DNA from: Pichia kudriavzevii
Lineage: Eukaryota; Ascomycota; Pichiomycetes; Pichiales; Pichiaceae
DNA length: 64,000 bases
Direction: 5' to 3'
Assembly (NCBI RefSeq): GCF_003054445.1
Contig: NC_042510.1
Location: 682,001-746,000, forward strand
Shown: positions 28,854 through 36,430 of the stretch, piece after piece
How positions within the stretch are numbered: the first letter of the stretch is position 1
Layout of the letters: every line of letters starts with the position of its first letter
The notes under the pieces: model-generated
Seen by the model: the letters and a program-made list of their open reading frames with translations, nothing else
Database searches by the model: none
What the model was told of the DNA's origin: nothing
Made by a program: the position numbers and the translations under genes

Positions 28854-29285
28854 TTAGTCCCCTCTCTTTGATTTGAAACCTTCAGATTCGGGCGTGTACA
28901 CGCCCTGCATGATACTCAATTCCAGCAACTTGTTTCTCCGTTCAGCCTCCTCTTGTCTTATGATATTTTCAAACCGAATAACCTCTCTCTCGGCATGGAA
29001 GGCTGCTGCTGATGCAATCCAAATGGTGTGATAGAACATTCTGATTCTCCAGCCAAATGCTCGATACAAGGGGGAACGCCAACGAATGAGCAACTCTGTT
29101 GGAATGGAAATCAACCCACCATATAGGGCACCAACGAAGGTTGCCTTCAAGATTGCCGAGTTCAACCGCTTCAGATGTTCCTTGGAGGTGTGATGCATAT
29201 TCTGATTAGAAAATCCGCCATTGAAATCATTGGTTTCTCTTTGCTCAGGGGTCAATGTCTTACTTTCCACTGTGTCTTGAGTCAT
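28854..29285 (-). CDS. RCF3: Respiratory supercomplex-associated protein Rcf3
   Basis: Small inner-mitochondrial membrane protein related to the N-terminal part of Rcf2, linked to cytochrome c oxidase. The 143 residues contain two hydrophobic segments (about 47-67 and 83-97). The strongest match to S. cerevisiae Rcf3 is PLYRAFGWRIRMFYHTIWIASAAAFHAEREVIRFENII, in which the order of aromatic and Arg residues (R-x-FYH-x2-W) is the same, followed by a charged REEE-like tail ending in a GVYTPESEG motif. A polar N-terminal extension of about 20 residues is longer than in yeast. RCF1, from the same pathway, lies 22 kb away. The match is from memory, without a search. Confidence 0.75.
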   Translation of the reverse strand: MTQDTVESKTLTPEQRETNDFNGGFSNQNMHHTSKEHLKRLNSAILKATFVGALYGGLISIPTELLIRWRSPLYRAFGWRIRMFYHTIWIASAAAFHAEREVIRFENIIRQEEAERRNKLLELSIMQGVYTPESEGFKSKRGD

Positions 29286-29688
29286 TCTTCCTTTGTTGCT
29301 GTGGGTTCTATTGTAGGCTCTTTAGATTAGTAGGCACTACACACGCAGGTGGAACTACAAGAAAAGAACTTATACAGACAGACAGTGTGATAGACAAACA
29401 GTAAAAGAGTACCAGTTAGGACGTACTAACAGAAGTGATGGTGATGGTGTTATATAGATTAGAAAATTATCATCAGCGGGGTCTCGTAGAAGGAGACCAA
29501 ATCCCGACGATTTTCGTGCTCATTTCAGTGTGGGTCAATTTGGAATGGTTTTTTGGAGAGGGTCTCTCCTCTCCACCAAGGGAACATCCAAGAAACACCA
29601 CAATGTAGGGTATATTCCAGGAGAATGTGTGGATATAACTGCAAGGAATGGGGAAAGGTTAGAACGTCCTCTATATTGAAAGTATAGG
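29286..29688. other. RCF3-UBC7 spacer
   Basis: 403 bases between two minus-strand genes; it should hold the RCF3 promoter and UBC7 3' end. A TACTAAC-like TACTAAC at 29423-29429 is on the + strand, so it does not serve either gene. The small frames here overlap UBC7 in other frames. Confidence 0.5.
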
Positions 29689-30195
29689 CTAGAGTTGCAA
29701 TGAGTGGCGGACCTGTTGTCTGACAATTTCGTCGTACTTGTCCCTGTTGCTTCTCCATAACTTTGCGGCATCCACGTTTGCTGGAGAATTTGGGTTTGGG
29801 TCTGCAATCATTGACGAAACAGACAACAGGATCTTTTCTATACTTTGCAGCGGACCCCATCTCTCATTTGCCGGTTCGTAGTTGAGGGGATCGTTCCCGG
29901 AGGCATGTAGAATGGAGATGCAAACCGTGCCGTCTTTATAGACGTTTGGATGTAGTATAGGAGTGACAAATTTCATCTTTGGTGGCGACAATGGATAATC
30001 GGAGGGGAAGTCTAGTGTTGCTTCGAAAACTCCAAATTCGTAGGGTGTATCGGTTGGTCCAGTTATTAAACACTTCCAATGAAAGAGGTCATTCTCTGAA
30101 ATTGGACACGCTACTATTCCCTCTGTTGGATTTTCATTGAGCTCACGAAGTTCCCGAAGTAGACGTTTTTGTGCTGTGGTGATTTTAGGAGGCAT
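29689..30195 (-). CDS. UBC7: ER-associated ubiquitin-conjugating enzyme Ubc7
   Basis: E2 enzyme of ER-associated degradation, held at the ER membrane by Cue1 and working with Hrd1/Doa10. The 168-residue core (yeast 165) starts at MPPKITTAQKRLLREL. The frame is open for 42 more codons upstream, but those codons are low-complexity and cross a GTAGT repeat, so the ATG at 30195 is chosen. Seen: H82-P83-N84, catalytic C92 (DGTVCISILH), and the roughly 13-residue insertion after it (ASGNDPLNYEPANERWGP) that marks the Ubc7/UBE2G class. It is divergent from the RGT1-like gene. Confidence 0.96.
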   Translation of the reverse strand: MPPKITTAQKRLLRELRELNENPTEGIVACPISENDLFHWKCLITGPTDTPYEFGVFEATLDFPSDYPLSPPKMKFVTPILHPNVYKDGTVCISILHASGNDPLNYEPANERWGPLQSIEKILLSVSSMIADPNPNSPANVDAAKLWRSNRDKYDEIVRQQVRHSLQL

Positions 30196-30224
30196 GGAGA
30201 CAACCGATATGCAATGAAGGTGGC

Positions 30225-30250
30225 GTAGTGTAGTGTAGTGTAGTGTAGAG
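30225..30250. repeat. GTAGT pentanucleotide repeat
   Basis: About five tandem copies of GTAGT immediately upstream of the UBC7 ATG, presumably in its 5' UTR, with two further partial copies at 30270-30280. Confidence 0.85.
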
Positions 30251-30888
30251 TATTGTAGGATATAACAGTGTAGTGTACTGTTGAGAGAGAGGCCTACTTG
30301 AGGAGTTAATTTGTCAAGCAAAAAACGCCAAAAGGGAAAATCGAGAACTTGTGAGTGTCTTCTCTTTCAATGCAGATAAGAGAACGGCCAACAACGAAAA
30401 AGAAGGAAAAGGCAGCCGTACTATGTCCTGTGGAGGAACACCAAGAAAAATGTGTACAAAGGGGAGTATACAGTGTGGTTTCGTTGAGATGATGCAAATG
30501 GATAACCGAGTCTCTCCATTGACACCTTGGTACAAATCATACAATTCTACTATACATAGATACATGTCCGAAAAGTCTAGCCTTGTTCATAATGGTCTAA
30601 CCATGTCGATATTATCGGACCGATAGATAAACTAATCTGCCAACAGATTCCCTTCAAGGTGAACCATACAATAGACAATAGAGATATTCTATTGCTGTTC
30701 ACAGGTCGGATTTGTTCTCATCAAAGAAGGAAAAAAAAAAGCTTCTAGATGGACCGGTCCTTTACTTTTACTTGTTCTTCCTAGCTATCAACATATTCGT
30801 ATGGATACAAATATCCATATCCATATCCCTATCCACCTCCATCTTCCTCCTTTCTTTCCCTTGTTCCTTCCTGAAAGAAAAGGTGGGC

Positions 30889-30917
30889 TTGGCAATTGCC
30901 AATTGCCAATTGGCAAT
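30889..30917. promoter_or_regulatory. Overlapping palindromes TTGGCAATTGCCAA / TTGCCAATTGGCAA
   Basis: Two perfect 14-bp palindromes overlap and place CCAAT or its complement several times within 29 bases. CCAAT is the Hap2/3/5 binding core, although the symmetry may suit another dimeric factor. Confidence 0.6.
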
Positions 30918-31490
30918 AGCGGCCAACGTCAAGTCCCGGAGGTTTTTTTCGTTGTTTTCTGATTTGCGCGCCTCTTTTGCCTCTTTGGTAATGGGGGAAG
31001 AACGGAAAAACAGAAGTGTAAAATATTAGACACCAAAAATTAGCCCTAATTTTTTAGGCTCACAATTAGAACTAGTCTTAAAAGGGGCAATTCAAAGAGA
31101 GGATAATCGTGGGTGTCCCGGAGGTTTACAGTCCCTCACATTATATTTTAGTTTTATTTTTTTTTTTCCATGATGCGAAACAGGTGAAAATGAAGAACCG
31201 AAAAAAAAAATGGCGATAGAGAGGAATAATGGAGCCATTCAAATTGTAAAAAAAAAAAAAAAATCAATGGATTGTTTTCCTGGAAAGAATGAACAAGACA
31301 GAAATATGTTAGCCAGGTGGAGTTGTTGTGACATTTCTTTCCCCAGATTTTGAAATGACTGAATAGCCATTTTCTTCTCTACACGTCTTTTATTACATTA
31401 AACAGCACACAAGCGTAGTAGCGTCGTAACACATCAACATACTTACATACTGTGACATCCACCAAGACATACAAACAAGCATTAACACGC

Positions 31491-31575
31491 CGATTGATTG
31501 TCATACATTGTATTCCCATTGATTGTCATACTCTGTGCTCGCATTGATTGTCATACTCTGTGCTCGCATTGAAGG
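31491..31575. repeat. 25-bp tandem repeat upstream of the RGT1-like ATG
   Basis: Two exact 25-bp copies (31517-31541 and 31542-31566, beginning CATTGATTGTCATAC), a diverged first copy at 31491-31516 and a truncated CATTGA at 31567. It ends about 55 bases before the ATG, so probably lies in the 5' UTR or core promoter. Confidence 0.92.
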
Positions 31576-31629
31576 TTTCTCCACAGTTTACCTTTTCATA
31601 CAGTGAAATATTCCATTACAGGAGCTCCA

Positions 31630-34563
31630 ATGTCCGTTTCTCAACACCGGATCCCAGTGGTTTCGGAGAGTTTAGTCGGTGACAAAAGTAATAAGACCAC
31701 CACCAATAACAACACCGAAAATAATACCAACAATAATACCAACAACAACAGCAAGCAAGAATCCATAGTCACCAGCCCTTCTCAGTTGAACTCTTTGTTG
31801 AATCCTTCTAAGTCGTCGACAGCTTTAAGCAGAATGGACCAGCAGCAGAAGTCGGCCCCTCCTGGCTCGAACATCTCGGACAAACATTTACAATCTTCTA
31901 AGGTGCATACTTCGGAAGCCACCAATGTTAGAAATGGAGAAGGTGTCGCTGCAGACGATGAGGAGGAAGACGAAGAAGAAGATGAGTATTCAGGGAAACC
32001 CAACCAAACGCATAGTGATAGCGAATCCATGAAGATTGATGGGAATGTTGGAATAAGGTCTAATCAGAAGACACCTAGGAAGCGATCAAAAGTTTCTAGA
32101 GCCTGTGATGAATGTAGAAGGAAAAAAGTTCGGTGTAATGCCATTCTTGATCCAAATACAAGCGAAATACAGAAAATTTGTACCAATTGTGAAAAGAGTA
32201 ACGACAAGTGTACATTTACTAGGGTGCCTCTGAAAAGAGGCCCTAATAAGGGATACAACAAGAAAAACATAAACACATCATCTCCAAACAGGGATCCACG
32301 CTCGAGGTCTAACTCTAACCCGAACCCCAACTCTATTCCAAACCCGAACCCAAAATCTATAAAGAAAAGTGGCAGTATTAGTGGTGAAACAAACAAACCT
32401 TTGTCTTACCTTCCGATTAGCAATGAACAAAATCCATCAAGACAACACTTTATCTTACCCCCTCTAAATTCGATTCCATTTAGGAACCCTGTTGAACAGA
32501 ATAATCAGCGTCCATATCCTTCTTCGCATCCACATCCACATCCACATCCACATCCACAACAGCACCAGCAACAGCAACAGCAACAACCGTTATCACCATC
32601 TCCACAGGCTGAACTATATCCAACTCAGCAACAGATAGAGTTACGACAACACCCACAACAGCACTCACCACAACAAAACGCTGTTTCTTCCAATCAGCAA
32701 GGAATCTTTTGGAAGGTGCCGGTGGAAATGCCTTCATTTTCACCCGAGGCAATCAATTCTAGAAGAAGGAGAGGCTCGGTAGAGTCAATAAGTTCTTTGT
32801 CATCTTCGGGCTCGAATAAAAGGCTAATGACAGGCAAAGGTAGTTTCAGCAGTAATACAAAATCAGGATTTGGAGTTGAAGCATCTGATTCTGAAGATGA
32901 GTTTTTCTCAAATAATTTGAACAGGTTGTCAAGATCAAATTTCCAGGTGCCGTTCAAATTGCAACATTCCAGAAGGGGTTCTGTCGACACCAATAACGAA
33001 TCAAATAGGTCAAGTCTTTCTTCTATTGGGTCTCTTAATTTATCACAATCACAGCTGCAAGCGCAACCGCAATCACCTATAATGCCAATGTCTGGCGTGG
33101 TTTTGCCACCGCAGGTCAATGATGTAAGGGAAAGGATTTTCACTTTATTGGATTCTTATTATAAAACCCTATACCCCCAATACCCTTTAGTTCCCCCATC
33201 AATGGTCATGAAGAATTCAATCCAGTCGATAATTGGGGGTTCTGAGTTTTCCACCGTTATTGATATTTTACATTTATCGTTACAATCCGTGCTAACTTTA
33301 ACCAATTCACCAGAGGGGTTACTTCATATAACAAGAGCCTACGAGATAGCCATATCGATTTTTGTCTCCAAATCGGCGATATACTCATCAACTTCTGCAA
33401 AGATTGTTTTAACATCATCACTAACATTACTGAATTATGCGATTGTTTTATCGGGTTATGAGTATTCTCTCGGGTTTGGTGTTGCCTTCTCCTTTATGAA
33501 AGATTGGTTTGTTTTCCGTGAAGGATATGACAGTCCAAGTTTTGTGCAACTGATTCAGTTAGTCGTATTAGATTCATTATATTCACTTTATTTCGGAGTA
33601 CCAAGGAGTAATACAGTTTGCTTTGCAATTGACGGTAATTTTATCGAAAGTTTTTTCAAAGAGGTTGAATTTCCAATGGATGTTGATATAGAATGGGTCT
33701 CAATCGGATTACACTTGGTTGTACTAAATAATAAGTTACAGGAAATGGATACACTGGGTAAGTTGGATTCAATTGAAGTCACAGGAACTAGATACAAATT
33801 CATGGCTATAATAAAATTATATTATGAGCTATTCACATACTGTCAAAGGCTAAATGTTCAGCAGGTGATTAACGAATATAATTCAGTTATTGATAACTCA
33901 ACAGAGTTTAGTAGCATTACCGAGGTATTGGAGAAGTACATTTACAATGTCGAACTAGACATCTCCAAAATTACCAAGAAACTGACAAACTTGATTGATG
34001 AGCAGTGTGATGATTTAGAGATAACGAAACCGAATGTTTTAATTTCGTTGATATTGGTCAAATGCTATCACATTTCTACGAATTGCGAAGTTTTAGTTAA
34101 CTCGTTGCTAACTTTGAACCAAATGTTGGATTTGTCCAATAATACAAACAGCGGACTAAATAAAAACACGATATCCAATAACCAAACTCCGTCCTCGACC
34201 AACGAGTCAACCAGTACTAGAAGTAGAAGTAGCAGTATCAATAGTGTCAATGTGATAAGGAGCGGATCGGCATCAACACAAGTGTATTCGTTAACCGACT
34301 ACAATCATCGATTGTTGAAATTAAGGGATAGTATCAGGGGAAACATACGGCGATGTCTGGCAATCAATCAAACACACAGGCACTGTATTGAAATTATGAG
34401 TCAATTAGAGAGATCTCCTAAACCCGATATCAACGTTCCTAGAACTAATAGCAATTCTGAGATCAAGTATTCTGTGGTTATTCAAAGTTGGATAAGATTA
34501 GTTAATGTGTTTTTGACCAGCGAAATCACCAAAGAAGGCATCAATGGGTGGTGTTATGCTTGA
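31630..34563 (+). CDS. RGT1/EDS1-type Zn2Cys6 transcription factor
   Basis: Regulator of 977 residues; the start is the ATG at 31630 because the frame upstream begins only at GTG. The zinc cluster starts RACDECRRKKVRCN and ends CTNCEKSNDKCTFTRVPLKRGP, then NKGY. The RVPLKRGPxKGY tail is diagnostic for the Rgt1/Eds1 group, which represses glucose-transporter genes in yeast. The loop between the third and fourth Cys has 14 residues (about 6 in most), an unusual insertion. An Asn-rich start, an acidic run (DEEEDEEEDEYSG), HPHPHPHPHP plus polyglutamine (about 305-325), and Ser-rich segments surround the DNA-binding region. Rgt1 acts with Cyc8-Tup1 and CYC8 is nearby. Rgt1 versus Eds1 is not decided. 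Confidence 0.8.
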   Translation: MSVSQHRIPVVSESLVGDKSNKTTTNNNTENNTNNNTNNNSKQESIVTSPSQLNSLLNPSKSSTALSRMDQQQKSAPPGSNISDKHLQSSKVHTSEATNVRNGEGVAADDEEEDEEEDEYSGKPNQTHSDSESMKIDGNVGIRSNQKTPRKRSKVSRACDECRRKKVRCNAILDPNTSEIQKICTNCEKSNDKCTFTRVPLKRGPNKGYNKKNINTSSPNRDPRSRSNSNPNPNSIPNPNPKSIKKSGSISGETNKPLSYLPISNEQNPSRQHFILPPLNSIPFRNPVEQNNQRPYPSSHPHPHPHPHPQQHQQQQQQQPLSPSPQAELYPTQQQIELRQHPQQHSPQQNAVSSNQQGIFWKVPVEMPSFSPEAINSRRRRGSVESISSLSSSGSNKRLMTGKGSFSSNTKSGFGVEASDSEDEFFSNNLNRLSRSNFQVPFKLQHSRRGSVDTNNESNRSSLSSIGSLNLSQSQLQAQPQSPIMPMSGVVLPPQVNDVRERIFTLLDSYYKTLYPQYPLVPPSMVMKNSIQSIIGGSEFSTVIDILHLSLQSVLTLTNSPEGLLHITRAYEIAISIFVSKSAIYSSTSAKIVLTSSLTLLNYAIVLSGYEYSLGFGVAFSFMKDWFVFREGYDSPSFVQLIQLVVLDSLYSLYFGVPRSNTVCFAIDGNFIESFFKEVEFPMDVDIEWVSIGLHLVVLNNKLQEMDTLGKLDSIEVTGTRYKFMAIIKLYYELFTYCQRLNVQQVINEYNSVIDNSTEFSSITEVLEKYIYNVELDISKITKKLTNLIDEQCDDLEITKPNVLISLILVKCYHISTNCEVLVNSLLTLNQMLDLSNNTNSGLNKNTISNNQTPSSTNESTSTRSRSSSINSVNVIRSGSASTQVYSLTDYNHRLLKLRDSIRGNIRRCLAINQTHRHCIEIMSQLERSPKPDINVPRTNSNSEIKYSVVIQSWIRLVNVFLTSEITKEGINGWCYA

Positions 34564-34859
34564 ACGTGTGCTTTGCCCATGTTGACTGATGGATTTACCC
34601 TGTTCTTTTTCACCTTTGTCGCCTTTTTCGTGTCCGTTTTCTTTTTCCTTTATTAGTTTTCCCTTTGTGTTAGTTTTCCTTTGTGTTAGTTTTATTTGTT
34701 TCCTTGTTTGGTCTAGTACAATTTCATCACACCCATCTTTTATTCTTCCTCTCTTAATTTCCGAAAGTGAACAAAAAATGTTTTTTGTATATTATTGTAA
34801 TAAAGTACACACAAAGTAAAAGAATATAGTATAGAAAAAAAATACAATCAATTACTAAC
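34564..34859. other. Convergent 3' spacer
   Basis: 296 bases, T-rich after the RGT1-like stop (two adjacent TTTTCCTTTGTGTTAGTTTT-like copies at about 34658-34692) and A-rich before the minus-strand gene. No gene seen. Confidence 0.5.
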
Positions 34860-35261
34860 CTACTTTAAACGGGCGCTATTCAATGGATTTCCCTGGCTTA
34901 TATGGTTAGGATTGTGTTCAGTAACCTGCGCAAGACTACCTGCAGGAAACTCATTTGACTTTGCATCAAGCAACTTGTTGTTGCTTGGTATTCCAGGCGG
35001 ATTAGGGTTCTCGCCCTGTACAAGCACTTCTGCTTGCTCGTTCGACAGTGTGTCCTCCAAATGGTTCTTTGGCTTGTCGCCGTCATTGGCACCCAATGCC
35101 ACCTCGGCACCTTCCCGATTGGAAACTGTATCTAGCAACTGGTTGCTAGGTGGCTCGTCCTCCTTGTCCACGTCAAACTGCTGCTTGTTGTTCTCCGTGT
35201 CCAATAGTCTGTTTCTCTCTGGCGTCTCAAACGCCTTTCTGATCTTGCTGAAAATACCCAT
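34860..35261 (-). CDS. Small hydrophilic protein with four N-x-L-L-D-x-x-S-N repeats
   Basis: 133 residues from the ATG at 35261; upstream the frame begins only at TTG. I do not recognise the family. Four repeats of a nine-residue unit are visible: NRLLDTENN (17-25), NQLLDTVSN (40-48), NHLEDTLSN (66-74) and NKLLDAKSN (95-103), spaced 23, 26 and 29 residues apart by Pro/Glu/Asp-rich linkers. The N-terminus MGIFSKIRKAF is basic-amphipathic, and Gly2 could be myristoylated, although the usual Ser at position 6 is absent. There is no membrane segment or Cys. The composition suggests an intrinsically disordered, possibly stress-related protein. An ATATAAA element (minus strand, about 35411-35418) is 150 bases upstream. 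Function unknown. Confidence 0.7.
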   Translation of the reverse strand: MGIFSKIRKAFETPERNRLLDTENNKQQFDVDKEDEPPSNQLLDTVSNREGAEVALGANDGDKPKNHLEDTLSNEQAEVLVQGENPNPPGIPSNNKLLDAKSNEFPAGSLAQVTEHNPNHISQGNPLNSARLK

Positions 35262-35700
35262 TGTATGCTCTAATAGAAGTTTGACTTGTCTCTGAATTTG
35301 TCCTGCAACCAAACGCTACAAAACTCAAAAAAAAAACCAAACACACTCTTATCAACATTAGGCCAGCATCCTCTTCTTCGACACCCTTCACAACTGTGGA
35401 CACTCCTCCCTTTATATGGCACCCCCAAAAATCGGTAATGAACCCACCTTCTAATGCGGCTCTACCTATCCCGCTCTTGGCGATGGCCGAGCCTCCCGGA
35501 GAGAAGTGGCTTCTCTGTGGCCCACCGCGTCCTATCAATTTTAACTGGAGATGACTTGATGCACCAAAGAGATAGTCACCTGTGTGGTTTTCGTACTTTG
35601 GATGGCGATAACGGTGATAGCCACGATTAAGCCACGTTTCTCCTTCCCCCCTTTTTCTCTTGTTCACCCTTACAGGAGAGTCTACTGACTTTGTTGATAA
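35262..35700. promoter_or_regulatory. Divergent promoter of the repeat protein and the HAD gene
   Basis: 439 bases. It contains TATA-like sequence for the minus-strand gene (about 35411-35418), CCCCT at 35647-35651 (a stress-element core on the minus strand) and a short inverted repeat GAGAAGTGGCTTCTC at about 35500-35515. The rest is unremarkable. Confidence 0.45.
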
Positions 35701-36393
35701 ATGACAGTGCATGGCAAATACAGGCTGGCATTATTGGGTCATGGCAATGGTGTTCCTCTGAGAGGAGTTATTTTCGACATGGACGGAACCCTAACAAAGC
35801 CTCAAACATGGATGTTTGCTGAGATGCGTAAACAGCTATCTGTCCCGGACGGCGTGGTGATTCTAGATTATTTACTGGACATTCCAGACGGCCCATTAAG
35901 AGAGGAAGCAGAGGGGAAGATCCGTGCCATTGAGGAGAGGGCCATGCATGAGCAGGAACCAACTCTTGGTTTGAAGGAGCTCTTTCTCAACTTGAGGACA
36001 TGCAATGTCAAAACGTCGATATGTACAAAGAACGTTGCAAAGCCGGTGGATGCCTTTTGTAGCAAATTTTTAAAAGATAGAGAATTGGTCACTGGTCCCA
36101 TTATAACGAGGAACTTCTATCCGCCAAAACCTTCTCCCAAACCGTTGTTGCATATCATTGATTCATGGGGGGTTTCACCTCACCAAGTGCTGATGGTGGG
36201 CGATTCCCGTGAGGACATGCAGGCTGGCTTGGAAGCCGGATGTGCGGTTGTGCTGTTACGACACGAGGATAATGGCGATTCAGAAGCTGCATTTGCAGTT
36301 GAGGGATCAAAGTCTAAATTGGATGGAATTGTGACAGATTTCTTTGAGCTCTACAAACTTCTACAGGATGGAATCGTGGTGGATAGAATTTAA
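35701..36393 (+). CDS. HAD-superfamily hydrolase (YOR131C-like)
   Basis: Predicted phosphatase of 230 residues; substrate unknown. Motif I is VIFDMDGTLTKP with nucleophile D26 and acid D28. The motif II-type Thr region is SICTKN, and the motif IV acids are VGDSREDMQAG, so all catalytic elements of a subclass-I HAD are present. Between motif I and II lies a helical cap (about 40-95). The order and spacing resemble S. cerevisiae YOR131C (about 218 residues). The ATG at 35701 precedes a conserved LRGVIFDMDGTL block by 22 codons; a later ATG (35710) would also work. It is convergent with APM3, with only 37 bases between stops, so transcripts probably overlap. Confidence 0.82.
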   Translation: MTVHGKYRLALLGHGNGVPLRGVIFDMDGTLTKPQTWMFAEMRKQLSVPDGVVILDYLLDIPDGPLREEAEGKIRAIEERAMHEQEPTLGLKELFLNLRTCNVKTSICTKNVAKPVDAFCSKFLKDRELVTGPIITRNFYPPKPSPKPLLHIIDSWGVSPHQVLMVGDSREDMQAGLEAGCAVVLLRHEDNGDSEAAFAVEGSKSKLDGIVTDFFELYKLLQDGIVVDRI

Positions 36394-36430
36394 GATGCTA
36401 TACTAGATATATATATATGGGTCTTTCTTT

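Larger units (their letters stand above)
30196..31629. promoter_or_regulatory. 1.4-kb divergent promoter region of UBC7 and the RGT1-like gene
   Basis: A long gene-free region. From left to right: GTAGT pentanucleotide tract (30225-30250) just above UBC7, the CGG/CCG inverted element ATCGGACCGAT (30614-30624), ATATCC-type repeats (30808-30830), overlapping palindromes with CCAAT boxes (30889-30917), two copies of GTCCCGGAGGTTT, poly-A/T runs (31150-31265), and a 25-bp tandem repeat (31491-31575). A frame from 30712 starts at TTG and is not called. Confidence 0.65.

Noticed and set aside
29423-29429. TACTAAC between RCF3 and UBC7
   Set aside because: Also on the + strand; both neighbouring genes are on the minus strand.
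30712-31029. 105-codon frame in the UBC7 / RGT1-like promoter
   Set aside because: Begins at TTG, low-complexity, overlaps palindromes and poly-T; no protein features.
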